The position numbers and the translations under genes are program-made. This document shows, in pieces, positions 51,171 through 63,046 of a stretch of DNA of 64,000 bases. Within the stretch, counting starts at the first letter, position 1; every line of letters begins with the position of its first letter. Source of the DNA: Primula veris (Eukaryota > Streptophyta > Magnoliopsida > Ericales > Primulaceae); assembly GCA_963682055.1 (NCBI GenBank), contig OY821742.1:34939060-35003059 (forward strand). Reading direction: 5' to 3'. The notes under the pieces are model-generated. The model saw only the letters and a list, made by a program, of their open reading frames with translations. It was not told the origin of the DNA and did not search any database.

Positions 51171-53399
51171 CTGGCAAATTTTGCGGTTTTTCGCTAAACT
51201 TCAAACGCTCGTAACTCCTTCGTTTTTACTCCGAATTTGATTCCTCTTGAAGCGTTGGCTTCGTATTTCAGTGCTCTATAATTATGAAACTTAGAAATCT
51301 TGATAAAATTATTACCATGAAAAACGAGCTTTTATCATGATTTACATGTTTTGTGATTATCACGTAATGTGCGGAATATTGTATTGTATGATTAGCGGAA
51401 TTTGATGCCTTTGCAAATTTGGTTAGATTTTATAAGTTGGAAAACATGAATGTTTAATTACGTTTTGTGAGGTCGTGTCCTAAATTCATTAGTTTTATAA
51501 GTCGTTTGTGCACTTATTTCTTCCTTACAACATGATTCTATTCTTTTAGACATTGACTATAAATTTTTCTTGGTTAGATTGTAAGCTAGTGTTTTGTATA
51601 TATGTTTCACATTTAGCAACTATTTTCCTTCACTCGATAGAATGATAACTGTGGACTTAGATATTTTAGGTTCTAAGTTAATTGTCCCTACATGAAGAAT
51701 CTCGTTTGATACTGTATAATGTAAGACTATACTATAATGTAAGAGTTAATTTAGTTGAGTTGGTTTGGTGTCCATATTTAAGAGGAATTACACACAGTTA
51801 ATTTCATATGTACTAAATTCAAGGTCGATATAAGGGAATTTTAATAGATCTTATTTTTATAAGATTAACTATTGAAAACTTAAGAAATATTTCTGGTGTA
51901 GCATGCCCCTGTACAAGTTGAAATGTTTGAGTTTGTAAACTATTATAGGTGAGACAAAGTTTTTAAAACATTTTCTTATTATATCTATTAATGGTTTGTA
52001 CGTTAATGAAGTCACTGGTTTGGTATATATAAATAAAAATGTAGTTAACTATTGCGGCGGTTTGTAACTAACAAACAAAAGTGCATGATAGGATATATTT
52101 ATTTATTTTGAAGCTTTCGGCAACTATAAGAGAACCTCGATTATGGTTGTTTCTTCTAATTTTTGTAATTTAATGTTTTCCATGGATTACCTTTCAGTGC
52201 CGACTTTTGCTTAGAGTTTCAATGAAATGATACGTTAGGTTATTTTCAATTCGTTTGACCACTGTAAAAGATGTTTAAGCTATAATTAGGATCCAAACTT
52301 GAGATTTAATTTGTGTTTACAGTGTTCTAATAATAAGTGAACTAGCATTATAGTTGTCCTAGTTATTTCAAGTAAATCTCTTTGGTCGGATTAGTTGCAA
52401 AGTTTCAACAGGTCTTGCACTTTGATTGAGAGCATGTATTACATGTGAATTTGGAGTGGTATTTTGGGACTATATATAAATTATTAGGTTTTGCGCTTCT
52501 TATTAATTAAAGATTGTTTTGTTTAAGAGAACATGGTATAAAGGGAGATTGGTATTATTTTTGGGTGGTGGTCTAGATGCTAAAACTGGATTGTTTGATA
52601 AATTAGAAACAAAATGCAATGTTAGGCCGGTTAACACCATTATTATTATTATTTTATCAGAGCATGCAGCGGAAACACATGAAATAGATATAGATGTATA
52701 AGTAATAAATGTTTCGGAAAACGATATGGAAACAAGTTTTGGAATAGGTTTGGTTATCTTACGGTATCAATATCAATAATAGTTGCTTGGATTTGAACCA
52801 TCCCAGAGGTTAATTATCAGTTCAAGGAAAAACATGGTAGAAACAAATTTATTTACTTATTTTTACCAATTAAAAGATTAGCTTACATCATGTGTTTTGC
52901 TTTCATGGTGTACACTTTGTTATTAGCATTGATGATGACTAAAATCAGAATTTGGACTAAGAATTATCTAGACAGGAGTTATAGAGTTTTGGAATTATGA
53001 TTGATGGGAGTTATAGAATTTGGTAAGTAATGAGATAATAAACGATCGGAAGTGGTAAAAGTTTGACCTTAGGAATTTACGTTAGTATTTTTCCATCATA
53101 AATTTTCAAGTTTCACAAGGATAATGATGATATTATTATTAGTAATTTTAATCTCAAATGAGTTTCCAAGATACCTTTTATTATACTTCTTTTATATAGT
53201 TTATGCTACATAAACACACAAGTAACTGTTTTGGAGACCGGTTGATTAAAAAAAAAAATAAAAAATTATGTGAGCTGATTTAATCACGTCAAAAAAAAAA
53301 AGCATATATAATATTATTCGGAAACATTATCCTTTTTTTTTTATTTCAAGTTATTAAAGAAATAAAGTTTCGGGACGAAACTTCTTTAAGTGGTGGAGA
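51171..53399. other. Non-coding internal region of the LARD-like element
   Basis: AT-rich sequence without a supported ORF (longest about 60 codons). The end, TTTCGGGACGAAACTTCTTTAAGTGGTGG (about 53367-53395), is a polypurine-tract-like 3' end of another gypsy element, which suggests that the internal part is mosaic. Confidence 0.6.
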
Positions 53400-55314
53400 G
53401 TGTAAAATCCCGCAATTTAATTTTTTTATTTTTATTTTTTTATTTTGAATATTTATTCTTCTAAATAATTACTCATGTGACTATTTAGTTTTCATAAGTA
53501 AGAATACTAATGTTTAGTTGTTTACGTGATTTAAGGACCTTACGGTTACATGTTATCAAAGCTATAGAGTTTTAAAGGATTTAAAGGTATTTAATTGGAT
53601 TTACCATGGATTGATACGTGGTAGTACTTTTAGGGATTAGCTGGTAAGAATTGGGCCTAGTAATTATGTAATTTACTTCGGTTAGAAATATTGAAATGTA
53701 TAAACGTATGATTAGGAATAATGGTGTAAGTTATAGGTCTTTGAATGCCTCACTAAGATAATTAATGACATGATTTGATTGTATTCATATATAAAACTGA
53801 TGCCTTGCCTGAAGAGTAAATGTCAATTAAGATTAGTAAATATTATCTTGAGGTTTCTATAACGAGATGTTTGTATTTATTCCTATAACTACTATGCGTG
53901 GAATATTTAAGGAGAAATAATGTTACATGTATTCAAAGAGTTTCTGTTGCTAGTAATTTATTAAGGAGGTAACCTTGCATGAGAAATTGAGACGGAAGTA
54001 ATAAATTGGTATAGAATTGTAGTATAAATGCTAAGCCAATTGTCATGCCATATACACGCCCCTATAATGAATTCTTCCTTGTTAATATAGATATATACAC
54101 TAGTGCAAATAAATAAATAAAGCTAGGTAGCATTTCCCTGATTAGATTCTATACTCCTTTACTGTATTAAAATTATATGTATGTAACGAAAGTATACAAA
54201 GATGAGAGAATTAAAGTCCTATGTTGAGCAAGGGAAAAGGTTTAGTGGAAAGCTAAGCACTAGATTATTTGTTGTAGAAATGTTTCTGTTCTTTCGGATT
54301 AATATTAGGTGAGTGGGTTTTGTCTTGCTATTATAAATATTCCGTTGCAACTTTTGATAATATTTTACAGGCTCATGAGTATTATTTTTCAAGTACTAAT
54401 TATATATGGAAACCTTGTTTTTATATTGTTACGAAAACAAAGTGAATAAAAGAAAGAAAAGAATGAAAAAGAAGAAGTGATTTATATACAATGGATCTGT
54501 ATAAGGTTTCTAAATTTATTATTTTATGATTTGCTTATGATTTGTATTTGGGACCATGAGAATAAGTACAACGGAGAATCCCGAATAAGGGGAAGAGGAA
54601 AGTGGGGTGACGTTGGCAACTAAACGAAAGAGTTTAGTTCTCAACGGTTAACTTAGCAATTGTACATAGTTTTGTTAAACGGAACGTTTTAAGGAATAGA
54701 CCCAGCCGTCATGTTGTGGTGACCTTAATTACGTAGTGCACGTATGGTTTATACACCTTAGAAAAAGATCGACGGTAAAGAGATTGAGGAAGTCAATCGG
54801 GCTTGGTACTCTAAGATATACATGTTATCATTTTGCTTTTATCATAAAAAGAAAGAAAAAGATTTGGTTATTACTATTGCGATGGATTTAATTTTGATGA
54901 AAGAAAAGTGAAAAGTTTATTTATCTTTTATATTCAAGTAATTTCTAAATACTTATGCATTGGGAATTTTTATTAAACAAGTTATTATGTTCCAAGAAAC
55001 TGAAAGGGAAAAATCTTATTTTCGACCCGTATAATATATTGTGAGGCTTCAGTTAAGTAGGGTTGATATCGAGTCAGTTTGAAGACCAGACAGACCTTTA
55101 AGATTATGTGTTAAATTCCGCTGTGATTACATTTTTAATTTTAGTTGTAAGAGATTAATTTCTTGTAATGAACGTAATTTTCGAGATTCTATTTAATGAA
55201 ACTTTTGCTAGAAATTTGAGCTAATTTAATGAGTTATTTAGCGAGTGTTTAATAATTATTTCATTTAGGCTTTGTTTAGCACGTGCCGCCACACGTGTTA
55301 TTCAGCCGTGTGAC
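53400..55314 (+). mobile_element. Possible LTR of a second gypsy element nested in or captured by the LARD-like element
   Basis: TGTAAAATCCCGCAATTT at about 53400 follows a polypurine-like tract, as an LTR start should. About 1.9 kb later the sequence CAGCCGTGTGACA (about 55302-55314) could be its end. There is no partner LTR in the internal region, so it would be a truncated or solo piece. Borders are inferred from motifs only. Confidence 0.35.
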
Positions 55315-55644
55315 ACCCCCGGGTCTGGGTTGAGAGTTTATTTTATTAGAGTTTAGTTTGCTAGAAAGACCCGTACTTTGAGTCTTGGGGACGTTTTGGA
55401 GTTGTTGAGTAGTTGTCTTTTATCCTGTTTAATATTATATATAAGTGTTTACCTTATTTGAGATTCTTACATGTTGTTCATGTACTTGAGTTATGAATTG
55501 TGGAGTTGTTACGGGTTGTGAACCCTGCGTATTTTATTTTATTTTTATTATGACACGAGCGTTTAAATTCTTATGGTCTTATTGTACGTTTATCATTTCT
55601 GGGTATAGTTGTTTAGAGAGGAAATTTCTGGACGAAATTCTTTT

Positions 55645-55652
55645 AAGGAGGG
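55645..55652 (+). promoter_or_regulatory. Polypurine tract of the LARD-like element
   Basis: AAGGAGGG lies five bases before the 3' LTR, in the context GACGAAATTCTTTTAAGGAG that is common in plant chromovirus-type gypsy elements. Confidence 0.75.
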
Positions 55653-55657
55653 TTAGT

Positions 55658-57538
55658 TGTAACATCCCGAATTTTTATAAGTAATTTTATTTATGATTTA
55701 ATTTATCCAAAAACGTTTTATTCAAATTTTACCAAAAACCGGTCACTCGACTAATTTTTAGCCAAAAACCGAAACTCTTCCGAAAAACTTTATTTTAAAA
55801 ACCTGTTACTAATTTTACTAATAAAAAGGACCCAATAGATTTGTTTCTAAAGATTTGTTATTTTTGAGTAGTAAAACAATAATTTTGATTAAAAGTTAGC
55901 TTTTAGAACTTTGGGGACCAAATAGTTCGCTTCCACAAACTTTGTAAAAACAGTTTTTTCTAAACCTAAAATCAGCCCACTTTTCAATGCTTTAAAACCT
56001 AAAAAATTAGCCAAGAGAGAAAAGAGAGAAAAAGAGAGAAAAAGAGAGAAAAGAGAAGAAGAGGAAGCCACCATTAGCGGGTTCATACCGGAAGCATCTC
56101 CACTACGCTCTAAGGTAACGGGGGTTATCCATAGCGACTAGACGAGCGTGTATGTTAGGATTAGGTTTTACGTTCATTATAAATTGGGGGTTTTTGCCTT
56201 TTATATTATTTATGTTCTTAAATTGATAATTGGGGTTTAGTTGTTGTATTTTTAATTCCATTAATTGAATTGTAGAATTTGAGACTTGAGACTAATTAAT
56301 TTCGAATTAATGAGATTATGGATGGGTTTGCATGTTTTAAGCGTTGATTATGAGTTATTATGGTTTTTGATAGAATTGGGTAAATTATTGTTGAATATAG
56401 ATGGATTGTAGTTTATGCATACAAGGTGTTTGTTAAAATGCCTGAATGGGTTTTTATGTTGTTGAAGTGATTGGCTAGTTGTGAATCTAGCATATATGAT
56501 TATGGTTTATGTTGTATTACGTTAAGTGACGTATGAGTTATGTTAGTTGAATAGTATAATATTATTGGCCGAGGCCTTAATATTTATACGTATGAGATGG
56601 TGTTATTTGAATGATTTTATATTATTGGCCGAGGCCTTGTGATTTAGCTGTAGTGGCAATGGTCTCTGTCTCTCCTTAATTCCGGGGACAGAAGACGGCC
56701 GAGGGGATAGGGAATGACTCGTCTTACGGACCGGGGCGAGTGGCGTTATAGGTCACAGTGTGCACTATATTTACTTTTATGTTAGCAATGGTCTATGTCT
56801 CTCCCTAATTCCGGAGGCATAAGACGACCGAAGGGATAGGGAATGACTCGTCTTACGGACTGGGACGAGTGGCGTGAGAGGTCCAAGTGCGCACTATAAA
56901 TCTACTTTTATGTTGCAATGGTCTATGTCTCTCCCTAATTCCGGAGACATAAGACGGCCGAAGGGATAGGGAATGACCTACCTTACGGACTGGGGTAGGT
57001 GGTGTGAGAGGTCCATGTATGCTATAGTTGTGTGTTGATGTTATTTAATTCATTTAATTTATCGTAGTTGTAGAATGTCATTATATTTCTCTTTATACGT
57101 CGATTATCGTAGTTGTAGAATTTGTGAGCTCTTGCATTTATGGGATGGAGTGACGGTATTTGTGGTGCCGTCCCGTCTAGTTATGTGCGTGAGACTCACC
57201 GTTACAATTTTGTATTTCAAGTACAACTTAGGTTGAGGCGTATGGTTAAGAGCTTTAGCAAGGCATCACATGGGTTCGGGCTTTTGCTTTCTTTCTACTT
57301 AGATTGTTTTTGAGGTTGTAGCCTACGGGCAAATTCATTCGTTCGTTATTTTTAGCTTTTATAAATCCTGACTTGTAGCCGCGTTTGACAAATTTTTTAT
57401 TTATCCGTTAATTGTTCCTTTAGCTCGTAAGTGTTTTCTTTTAAAATTTTTAATTTCGTATCAACAGGTTCTACTTTCTTTTGTTTTAAAAAAAAGTCAT
57501 GCCTCGATATCCGTGTTTATGGAATTTGGGGCGTGACA
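55658..57538 (+). repeat. 3' LTR (1881 bp)
   Basis: It pairs with 48486-50365 and differs at about 20 sites, mostly C/T and G/A. The three structured modules lie at 56656-57023. In unit 1 the stem is CTCGTC/GGCGAG, so the mispair seen in the 5' LTR (CTAGTC) is private to that copy. Confidence 0.96.
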
Positions 57539-57543
57539 TGTTA

Positions 57544-58924
57544 TAAAAAGTAAACAGTAATTTCCATGTTTTAAATAGTAGAGAAACCACCGTGCCTTAA
57601 AATAGACCAACATGTGTCTACTTATATTTTTTCCTTCTGTTAAATTACTTAAGATTAATTCCATGGTGCTCATCAATTTTTAAAAAAAGTATTTTATAAT
57701 AGTATAAGTATCTAAAAATGACATGTGTGATCTTTATTACTTGAAAAGTTGTAATGAGTAACAAGTAAAAATGCAATTGTTTTATTTATTACGATCCTTT
57801 ATCACTTGTAGTTTATTTAGGATCAAATTTGACAGGTGGTAGGAAACATTATTCATCAATCTTAATAAAATTAAGCTTGTAAACTATGAATAACCTTTTG
57901 ATAATAGAATTACTCAATAATCGTAAATAAATTATTACAATCTTGTTATTTTATGTAATATTCATAATTCTAGTATTGAAGTAGATTAGAACAAACTAAA
58001 TCTTATCACCTACGCGTGTCTTACGATGCAATAATCAATTTTCCTAATTTGGATTCCTGATTTAGTATATAAATCATGTAACATAGTAAGAATCAATCAC
58101 AAAACCCTACGATCAGCCGCCAATCATTACACTCAACTCACTGATCGTCTTTCATACAAGGTCCAAAATACTTTCTGACTTTCAAATAAAAGATAAATAA
58201 AAAATAAATTTTAAAATTGAGTTTGTAAAGCTAAATAGTAGATTTTACAATTGAAAATCATATTTGTCATTTTTTTGGGCTTTTTCTAACCTTGTTAAAG
58301 ACTTTTTGTGAAAAAATAATTAAAAAATTGATCTTGAAATTTTCAACAGAGTTCCTGACTTTATAACCAAGTTTAGTAATTTTCTAATTTTTTTAACATT
58401 TCATTACATCTGTTATATTTAAAAAAAACTCAAAAGCATTATTAAATTCACAAATAAATAAAAAAATGACTTTTAATTTTAAAGACTCTGTTTCTAACCT
58501 TTAAAACCAGGTTTTATAATTTTTGTTTTTTTTTTTCAAGAAAAGTAAAAAAAAATCAAAATCACACGTGTTTGTTATATATGAAATGTAACTAATTAAT
58601 ATGCACGAAATTATACTAGATTGAGAAAATTTGCTCGGGAGAAAGACGTGCTTAATTATTTATATATGACGTATAGTATAAGATTTCAACGGTTAAAATT
58701 AACTATCCATGGTTCGGTAGTCGAAATAAAACAGAAAATAAAAATAAAATTAACCATGTGGATATTATTTAATCTTTATCTCGTGAACAATAAACATAAC
58801 TATCTCAAATTAAGATTGAAAGGAAATAGACTATGCTATGAAAAAACCTAAAATAGATTGTTGGGAGAAACAATGTGGATATATATTACCAAATGCATAT
58901 AAAGAAGAAGGTGGGAGAGATGAT
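57544..58924. other. AT-rich intergenic DNA, no gene seen
   Basis: Only chance ORFs (the longest 76 codons at 58621-58851, starting with a non-ATG codon). No RNA gene or repeat was recognised. Confidence 0.55.
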
Positions 58925-58929
58925 ATAGT

Positions 58930-59096
58930 CATCCAAAAAACTTACCAAAAAATGTTACTCGCTGATGTGGCGGGTTAAGTATACCAATCATGTTTATTTC
59001 GATATTGAAATCATATTTTGATTTTATTTATAATTGGTACAGGTAGTCCGTCACGTCAGCAGATAAGGTTTTTAGGTAAGATTTTTAGGTGGATAT
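58930..59096. mobile_element. Short foldback MITE (~165 bp)
   Basis: The left arm ATCCAAAAAACTTACC...CGCTGATGTGGCGG and the right arm CCGTCACGTCAGCAGATAAG...TTTTTAGGTGGAT are inverted relatives over about 45 bp. The exact ends are unclear. GATATA occurs on both sides and may be part of the target duplication. Confidence 0.5.
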
Positions 59097-59272
59097 AACA
59101 ATACTCTTTAATTAAAACACCTTAAACCAATATTGTGCGTATATTTTTTTTCGATTAATAAACATACTTAAAAAAAAAACAGATGAAACAAGACTCACCA
59201 AGAAGCCTCATATAAGCACACACAAACCGATCTTAATTACAACACACATACGAAAAGTAAGCACTAAATTAC

Positions 59273-59647
59273 GAGTAAATTAGTTTTTAGTGACCTGGGT
59301 TTTGGCCTATTTTAGGATAAGTGACCTAAGTTTTTTTAATTTCGGTTTTGTGACCTAAGTTTAACTTTGTTAGCATTTAGTGACCTGCCATCCTATTTTT
59401 CAAAAAAAAAAACATATTTCTTGCTAAAAGGACTAAAATACCCTCATTAAACTGAAATTTTCCTCCAAAATCTGAGGGTATTTTAGTCCTTTTAGCAAGA
59501 AATATGTTTTTTTTTTTTGAAAAATAGGATGGCAGGTCACTAAATGCTAACAAAGTTAAACTTAGGTCACAAAACCGAAATTAAAAAAACTTAGGTCACT
59601 TATCCTAAAATAGACCAAAACTCAGGTCACTAAAAACTAATTTACCC
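59273..59647. mobile_element. Mutator-type foldback MITE, 375 bp, 9 bp TSD
   Basis: Arms of about 175 bp are near-perfect inverted copies from G(A/G)GTAAATTAGTTTTTAG inward, through GTGACCTAAGTTTAACTTTG and GCAAGAAATATG-type blocks. The target duplication CTAAATTAC is perfect (59264-59272 and 59648-59656). A 9 bp duplication and ends starting with G fit the Mutator superfamily. There is no coding sequence. The RNA would form a very long hairpin. Confidence 0.9.
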
Positions 59648-60090
59648 CTAAATTACTTATGTTTAGTAACAGTACAAAAAGTTCCCTCTGAAATAAAATA
59701 TAAATTATAAGAATAACCATATTAATAACAATTTATATCCACATTGAAATAAAATATCAGGACTTCTATTATTTATGAAAATTTATAATGTCAGGACTTA
59801 TTTATACACATCATTTCCTGGAGTTCAAAGTTCAAACAATTGCACTTTCAATATTTATTATTATAAGGGAAAAAATAGACAGCTTAATAGGTCATGTTAA
59901 TTAACAACTTGAGTTGGATTCGCATTTCCGCTTCTTATTTTAATCATCTTGGTAGCAAAAAATGTATAATTAATGTATCGTTCCACAGGAGTTTCTCTGG
60001 AAAAGAATCCAAGCGATATCTAGTAAAAAGACCACCAGTACTAGATGGACTTAGACAATCAATTTCAAGTTCAGGTGATAACAAAATCCA

Positions 60091-60096
<6 letters not shown>

Positions 60097-60122
<26 letters not shown>
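60097..60122. repeat. (TA)n microsatellite
   Basis: An uninterrupted AT dinucleotide run of about 26 bp. Confidence 0.9.
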
Positions 60123-60126
<4 letters not shown>

Positions 60127-60178
60127 TATGTAGCCACTTATTCATTGTAATACTTTACAAACTGAAATTCCTATCCGT

Positions 60179-61349
60179 TGTTCTAGATACAGTTTTGCAG
60201 TAAGGTTCCAAGTGGGGTTGGAACTGCAGTTGGAACCAAGTGTATAAGGTTCCAAGTGAGGTTGGAAATTTAACAACGGAGTTCACCTAACTAGGCTACG
60301 TCTCCGGGGCACTTACCCAGATTATGATATTATAAAAAGCTTACAATATATGACTCAAGTCTTAATGAAAAACTTAGACTCCCTCTATGTTTTTCTGCCT
60401 ATCACTATATTGCTCCTACTCTATAACTATCACTTATAAATCAATGGCATCCCACCATTGTTTTTCTTTTTAAAGCTCACGTGTATTCTCTCTAGAAAAT
60501 AAGTTCTTTATAATTTAGAACACACACCTTTACAACCTTAAGTTACTAAGTATATAAACAAGTAAAAACAATCTTCTATCTTCAATATCTTTTGATTGCT
60601 TTTGACTTGGTTGATTAGCTTCAATCTCTCCAAGTATCACGAGATTCTTCAGCATGGATTGACTCTAATCATCTTTGATTAATACCTGTTTAGTAACACA
60701 CTTGAAAGTAGGAGTTAATCTTTTCCTTTGAAAGGAAACATATAAAGATATGATCTCTTAAAGATAATATCTTTTCATAAACATATGAAACATTTAACTC
60801 CACATATCAATCAATCTTTAAACATATCTTTACTGAATATTATAAGGATCAAAAGATTGAAACAAGTGATAAGGACAAGCATAAGAATAAAGATATATAT
60901 ATTAAAAGGAAACATAACCTTATAAATTATTCTCTTTATATCCTTTATAAAACATCTTTCCTTAACCCTTTGATATTCTCAATAAACACATATACACGTT
61001 TAAGACCTTATGAGAATATATCCTACATACTTTAAAACAAATGATTTAACATTAAACAAGTAGTAATGTAGAATAATGAAACAAGACAGAATTCTGTTTT
61101 AACAGCAGGTTGAACTGTGGTTGCAACTGAGGTTGCAACTGGTACTTGAAACCTGTCACCACAGGTTGTAACTTAGGTTGCAACCAGTACTTGAAACCTA
61201 ATACTACTAACTTAGTAGGTTGTAACTGAGGTTGCAACTGGTACTTGGAACCTGTCAATCCTGTCTTAGTTATTAATAACAGTTAGGATTTATTTAGTAA
61301 AAACCAATAGACAATTAACAATATTTAGACCAGAAATCTGGTCCTAACA
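60179..61349 (-). repeat. 3' LTR of a minus-strand Copia element (Sirevirus-like)
   Basis: The right edge ...GGTCCTAACA at 61349 is followed by ATCTCCCCCTTTGTC, the complement of a GACAAAGGGGGAGAT polypurine tract, so this is the 3' LTR of an element reading leftwards. The left edge is placed at TGTTCTAGATACAG (60179) by its TGTT match to the ...AACA end, giving about 1.17 kb. That edge is uncertain because the other LTR lies outside the window. The LTR contains two clusters of (T)GGTTGCAAC-type repeats (60200-60275 and 61110-61255). Confidence 0.7.
61110..61255. repeat. ~50 bp repeats with GGTTGCAAC motifs in the LTR
   Basis: Three units start near 61118, 61164 and 61218: GGTTG(C/T)AACTGAGGTTGCA then ACTGGTACTTG(A/G)AACCT. 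Each carries paired TTGCAAC half-sites. A reading frame through them repeats the same residues but is a by-product of the DNA repeat. Confidence 0.85.
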
Positions 61350-61740
61350 ATCTCCCCCTTTGTCATTGGTTTTGACAAATCAATTAAGTTTATAAATCAT
61401 CCCAACCACCTGCAAATTCAATATCAGCACAGTCTTTAAATAGTATATTAACAATACTAAAGAGTCATCTGTTTAAGCTCCCCCTGTATGTTAGAATTGC
61501 AGGCACTTCATATGCACAGACTTTATCCATTCATAAATTCAATTTAAAAGACATCAAAATGGAAATTGGAGAAATTTAAAGGCCAAAAACATGGCACAAC
61601 AATGTCTTAGTACAGCAATTTAAAACAAATAAACCAGCAGCATTGAGTCTTGAAATTGAAATAACCAGCAACATTGAGTCTTGAAATTGAAATAAACAAA
61701 ACATAAACTTCAACATAAACTTCACTCCCCCTATTTGTCA
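61350..61740 (-). promoter_or_regulatory. Polypurine tract and two upstream copies
   Basis: On the minus strand: GACAAAGGGGGAGAT (61350-61364), TACAGGGGGAG (61478-61488) and TGACAAATAGGGGGAG (61725-61740). Multiplied polypurine tracts before the 3' LTR are a described trait of Sireviruses. Between them, at 61628-61694, a ~35 bp unit (CATTGAGTCTTGAAATTGAA) is present twice. Confidence 0.7.
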
Positions 61741-61753
61741 GCAACCATTGGAA

Positions 61754-63046
61754 TTAGTCACTTGGAATATCACACTGTGGGGGTCTTTCTCTTAGAGGAT
61801 TCTGCCTGACTACTTCTTCATCTTCTGCATTGTCATCCTCACTGCTGAGTGAAACACCATCACTATCATCATCATCCTCACTCTCAATAATATCTACCAG
61901 CAGCTTATTGATTTGATAATCATCAGCATCCAATTCAGCTCTCCTTTCTTGATTATAAGCCAGCTTCTGGAGTAAGTACCACTTTACTCCTTTCTTCTTG
62001 TCTGAGGGAGCAGTAGTTGTCTCTTCTTCTTTTTCTTTGCCCTTTTCTCCAGATATGTCATTGACATGCCCTTCTTTGAGCAGTTTTGCAGAGATATAAA
62101 TAGCAGAGGGACAGTCTGAGATTGGTTCTGTGGCTGTGCTTATAGGCTTGGATCCAGTCATAGGTAGGATTTGAGCCATAATCACCCCAGTGATTAGACA
62201 AGGAAAGGGGAGCAAAATTGAGGATGAGGTATCAGCACTGAATTCTTTAATCAAATTAAAAACATGAGTACCAAAATCAATTGGCAAAGAGGACATGATC
62301 CTATAGAGAAATATGGCCATTTCCTTATTGACTTTGGATGGCTGCTTAGTGGGATTCCAATTGAACCTAGCTATTTTGTGCAGCACAGATGCACACAAGG
62401 TGAGGGAGGAGGTTTTAATGGAGTGACCATCAAACCTATTGTTCTTGCCAGTTAGAATTAAAGCTAGTATTTCTAAGTCTGGTTCAACATTATCAACTTT
62501 AGTAGGACTAGGACAGCACAGATAATCATTGATCAACTTAGGGGTGAAATCCAGAGTCACACCCCTTAAAAACACTCTGCCATAGGCAGGATCACCCTTA
62601 ACAAACACAGTATTGCTAAGATTGGCATAGAATTCTTTAATTACAGCAGGGTAATAAGAATTAGGATAAGAAATAGTTCTTTCTAGGCCAACAGCTGACA
62701 GCAGTTTCTCAATATGTACTTGAATATGTGGATAGCTAACTAGATTAAGTCTTCTTTCACTGTGAATCTCCCTACCAGTAAAAGACCTAAACCTTCTATA
62801 CGAGGTCCTACTCCAAAACCTAGGATCAGTCTCATGAAACTTAGACTTATAAGAGAAAACAGTTGGAGTTGGATTATCCTCTACAGTTTTCCTAGCTCTT
62901 TTCTTAGTGCGCTTTTTCTGAGATGAGGAAGTCTCACTTACCTTAGCTTTTGATCCTGGACTTGTTGGAGATTTATTCATGAAATCTCTTAGAGTGCAAT
63001 CATCATCAATGTTCAGGTTGGGGTTTTTAGAAGGGGTTGATGACAT
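61754..63046 (-). CDS. Putative plant transposon protein (PF20167-like), 430 aa
   Basis: An intact ORF opens MSSTPSKNPNLNIDDDCTLR, followed by a basic segment (KKRTKKRARK, about 44-53). A central domain of about 200 residues (about 100-300) has YYPAVIKEFYANLSNTVFVK, GRVFLRGVTLDFTPKLINDY and FNWNPTKQPSKVNKEMAIFL, which match the 'putative plant transposon protein' domain found in many plant retroelement ORFs. The C-terminus is strongly acidic (SEDDDDSDGVSLSSEDDNAEDEE). It lies just upstream of the polypurine tract, in the position of the extra ORF between pol and LTR in Sirevirus-type Copia elements, in sense with the element. It has no transposase triad, and its function is unknown. A basic N-terminus with an acidic tail suggests a nuclear or nucleic-acid-binding protein. 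Confidence 0.82.
   Translation of the reverse strand: MSSTPSKNPNLNIDDDCTLRDFMNKSPTSPGSKAKVSETSSSQKKRTKKRARKTVEDNPTPTVFSYKSKFHETDPRFWSRTSYRRFRSFTGREIHSERRLNLVSYPHIQVHIEKLLSAVGLERTISYPNSYYPAVIKEFYANLSNTVFVKGDPAYGRVFLRGVTLDFTPKLINDYLCCPSPTKVDNVEPDLEILALILTGKNNRFDGHSIKTSSLTLCASVLHKIARFNWNPTKQPSKVNKEMAIFLYRIMSSLPIDFGTHVFNLIKEFSADTSSSILLPFPCLITGVIMAQILPMTGSKPISTATEPISDCPSAIYISAKLLKEGHVNDISGEKGKEKEEETTTAPSDKKKGVKWYLLQKLAYNQERRAELDADDYQINKLLVDIIESEDDDDSDGVSLSSEDDNAEDEEVVRQNPLRERPPQCDIPSD

Larger units (their letters stand above)
48486..57538 (+). mobile_element. Complete non-autonomous LTR element (LARD-like), 9.05 kb
   Basis: LTRs 48486-50365 and 55658-57538 are flanked by the perfect target duplication TGTTA (48481-48485 and 57539-57543). 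A primer site lies at 50369-50380 and a polypurine tract at 55645-55652, giving plus orientation. The 5.3 kb internal part has no ORF above about 65 codons and no gag or pol similarity, so mobility would depend on enzymes from another element. The signals (GGTATCAGAGC, GACGAAATTCTTTTAAGGAGG) look like chromovirus-type Ty3/gypsy elements. About 20 LTR differences in 1880 bp (about 1 percent by eye) make it younger than the Tat insertion. Confidence 0.95.

Noticed and set aside
61052..61258. Minus-strand ORF with repeated QLQPQLQP-like residues
   Set aside because: It is a translation of the LTR tandem repeat, and the frame has no other support.
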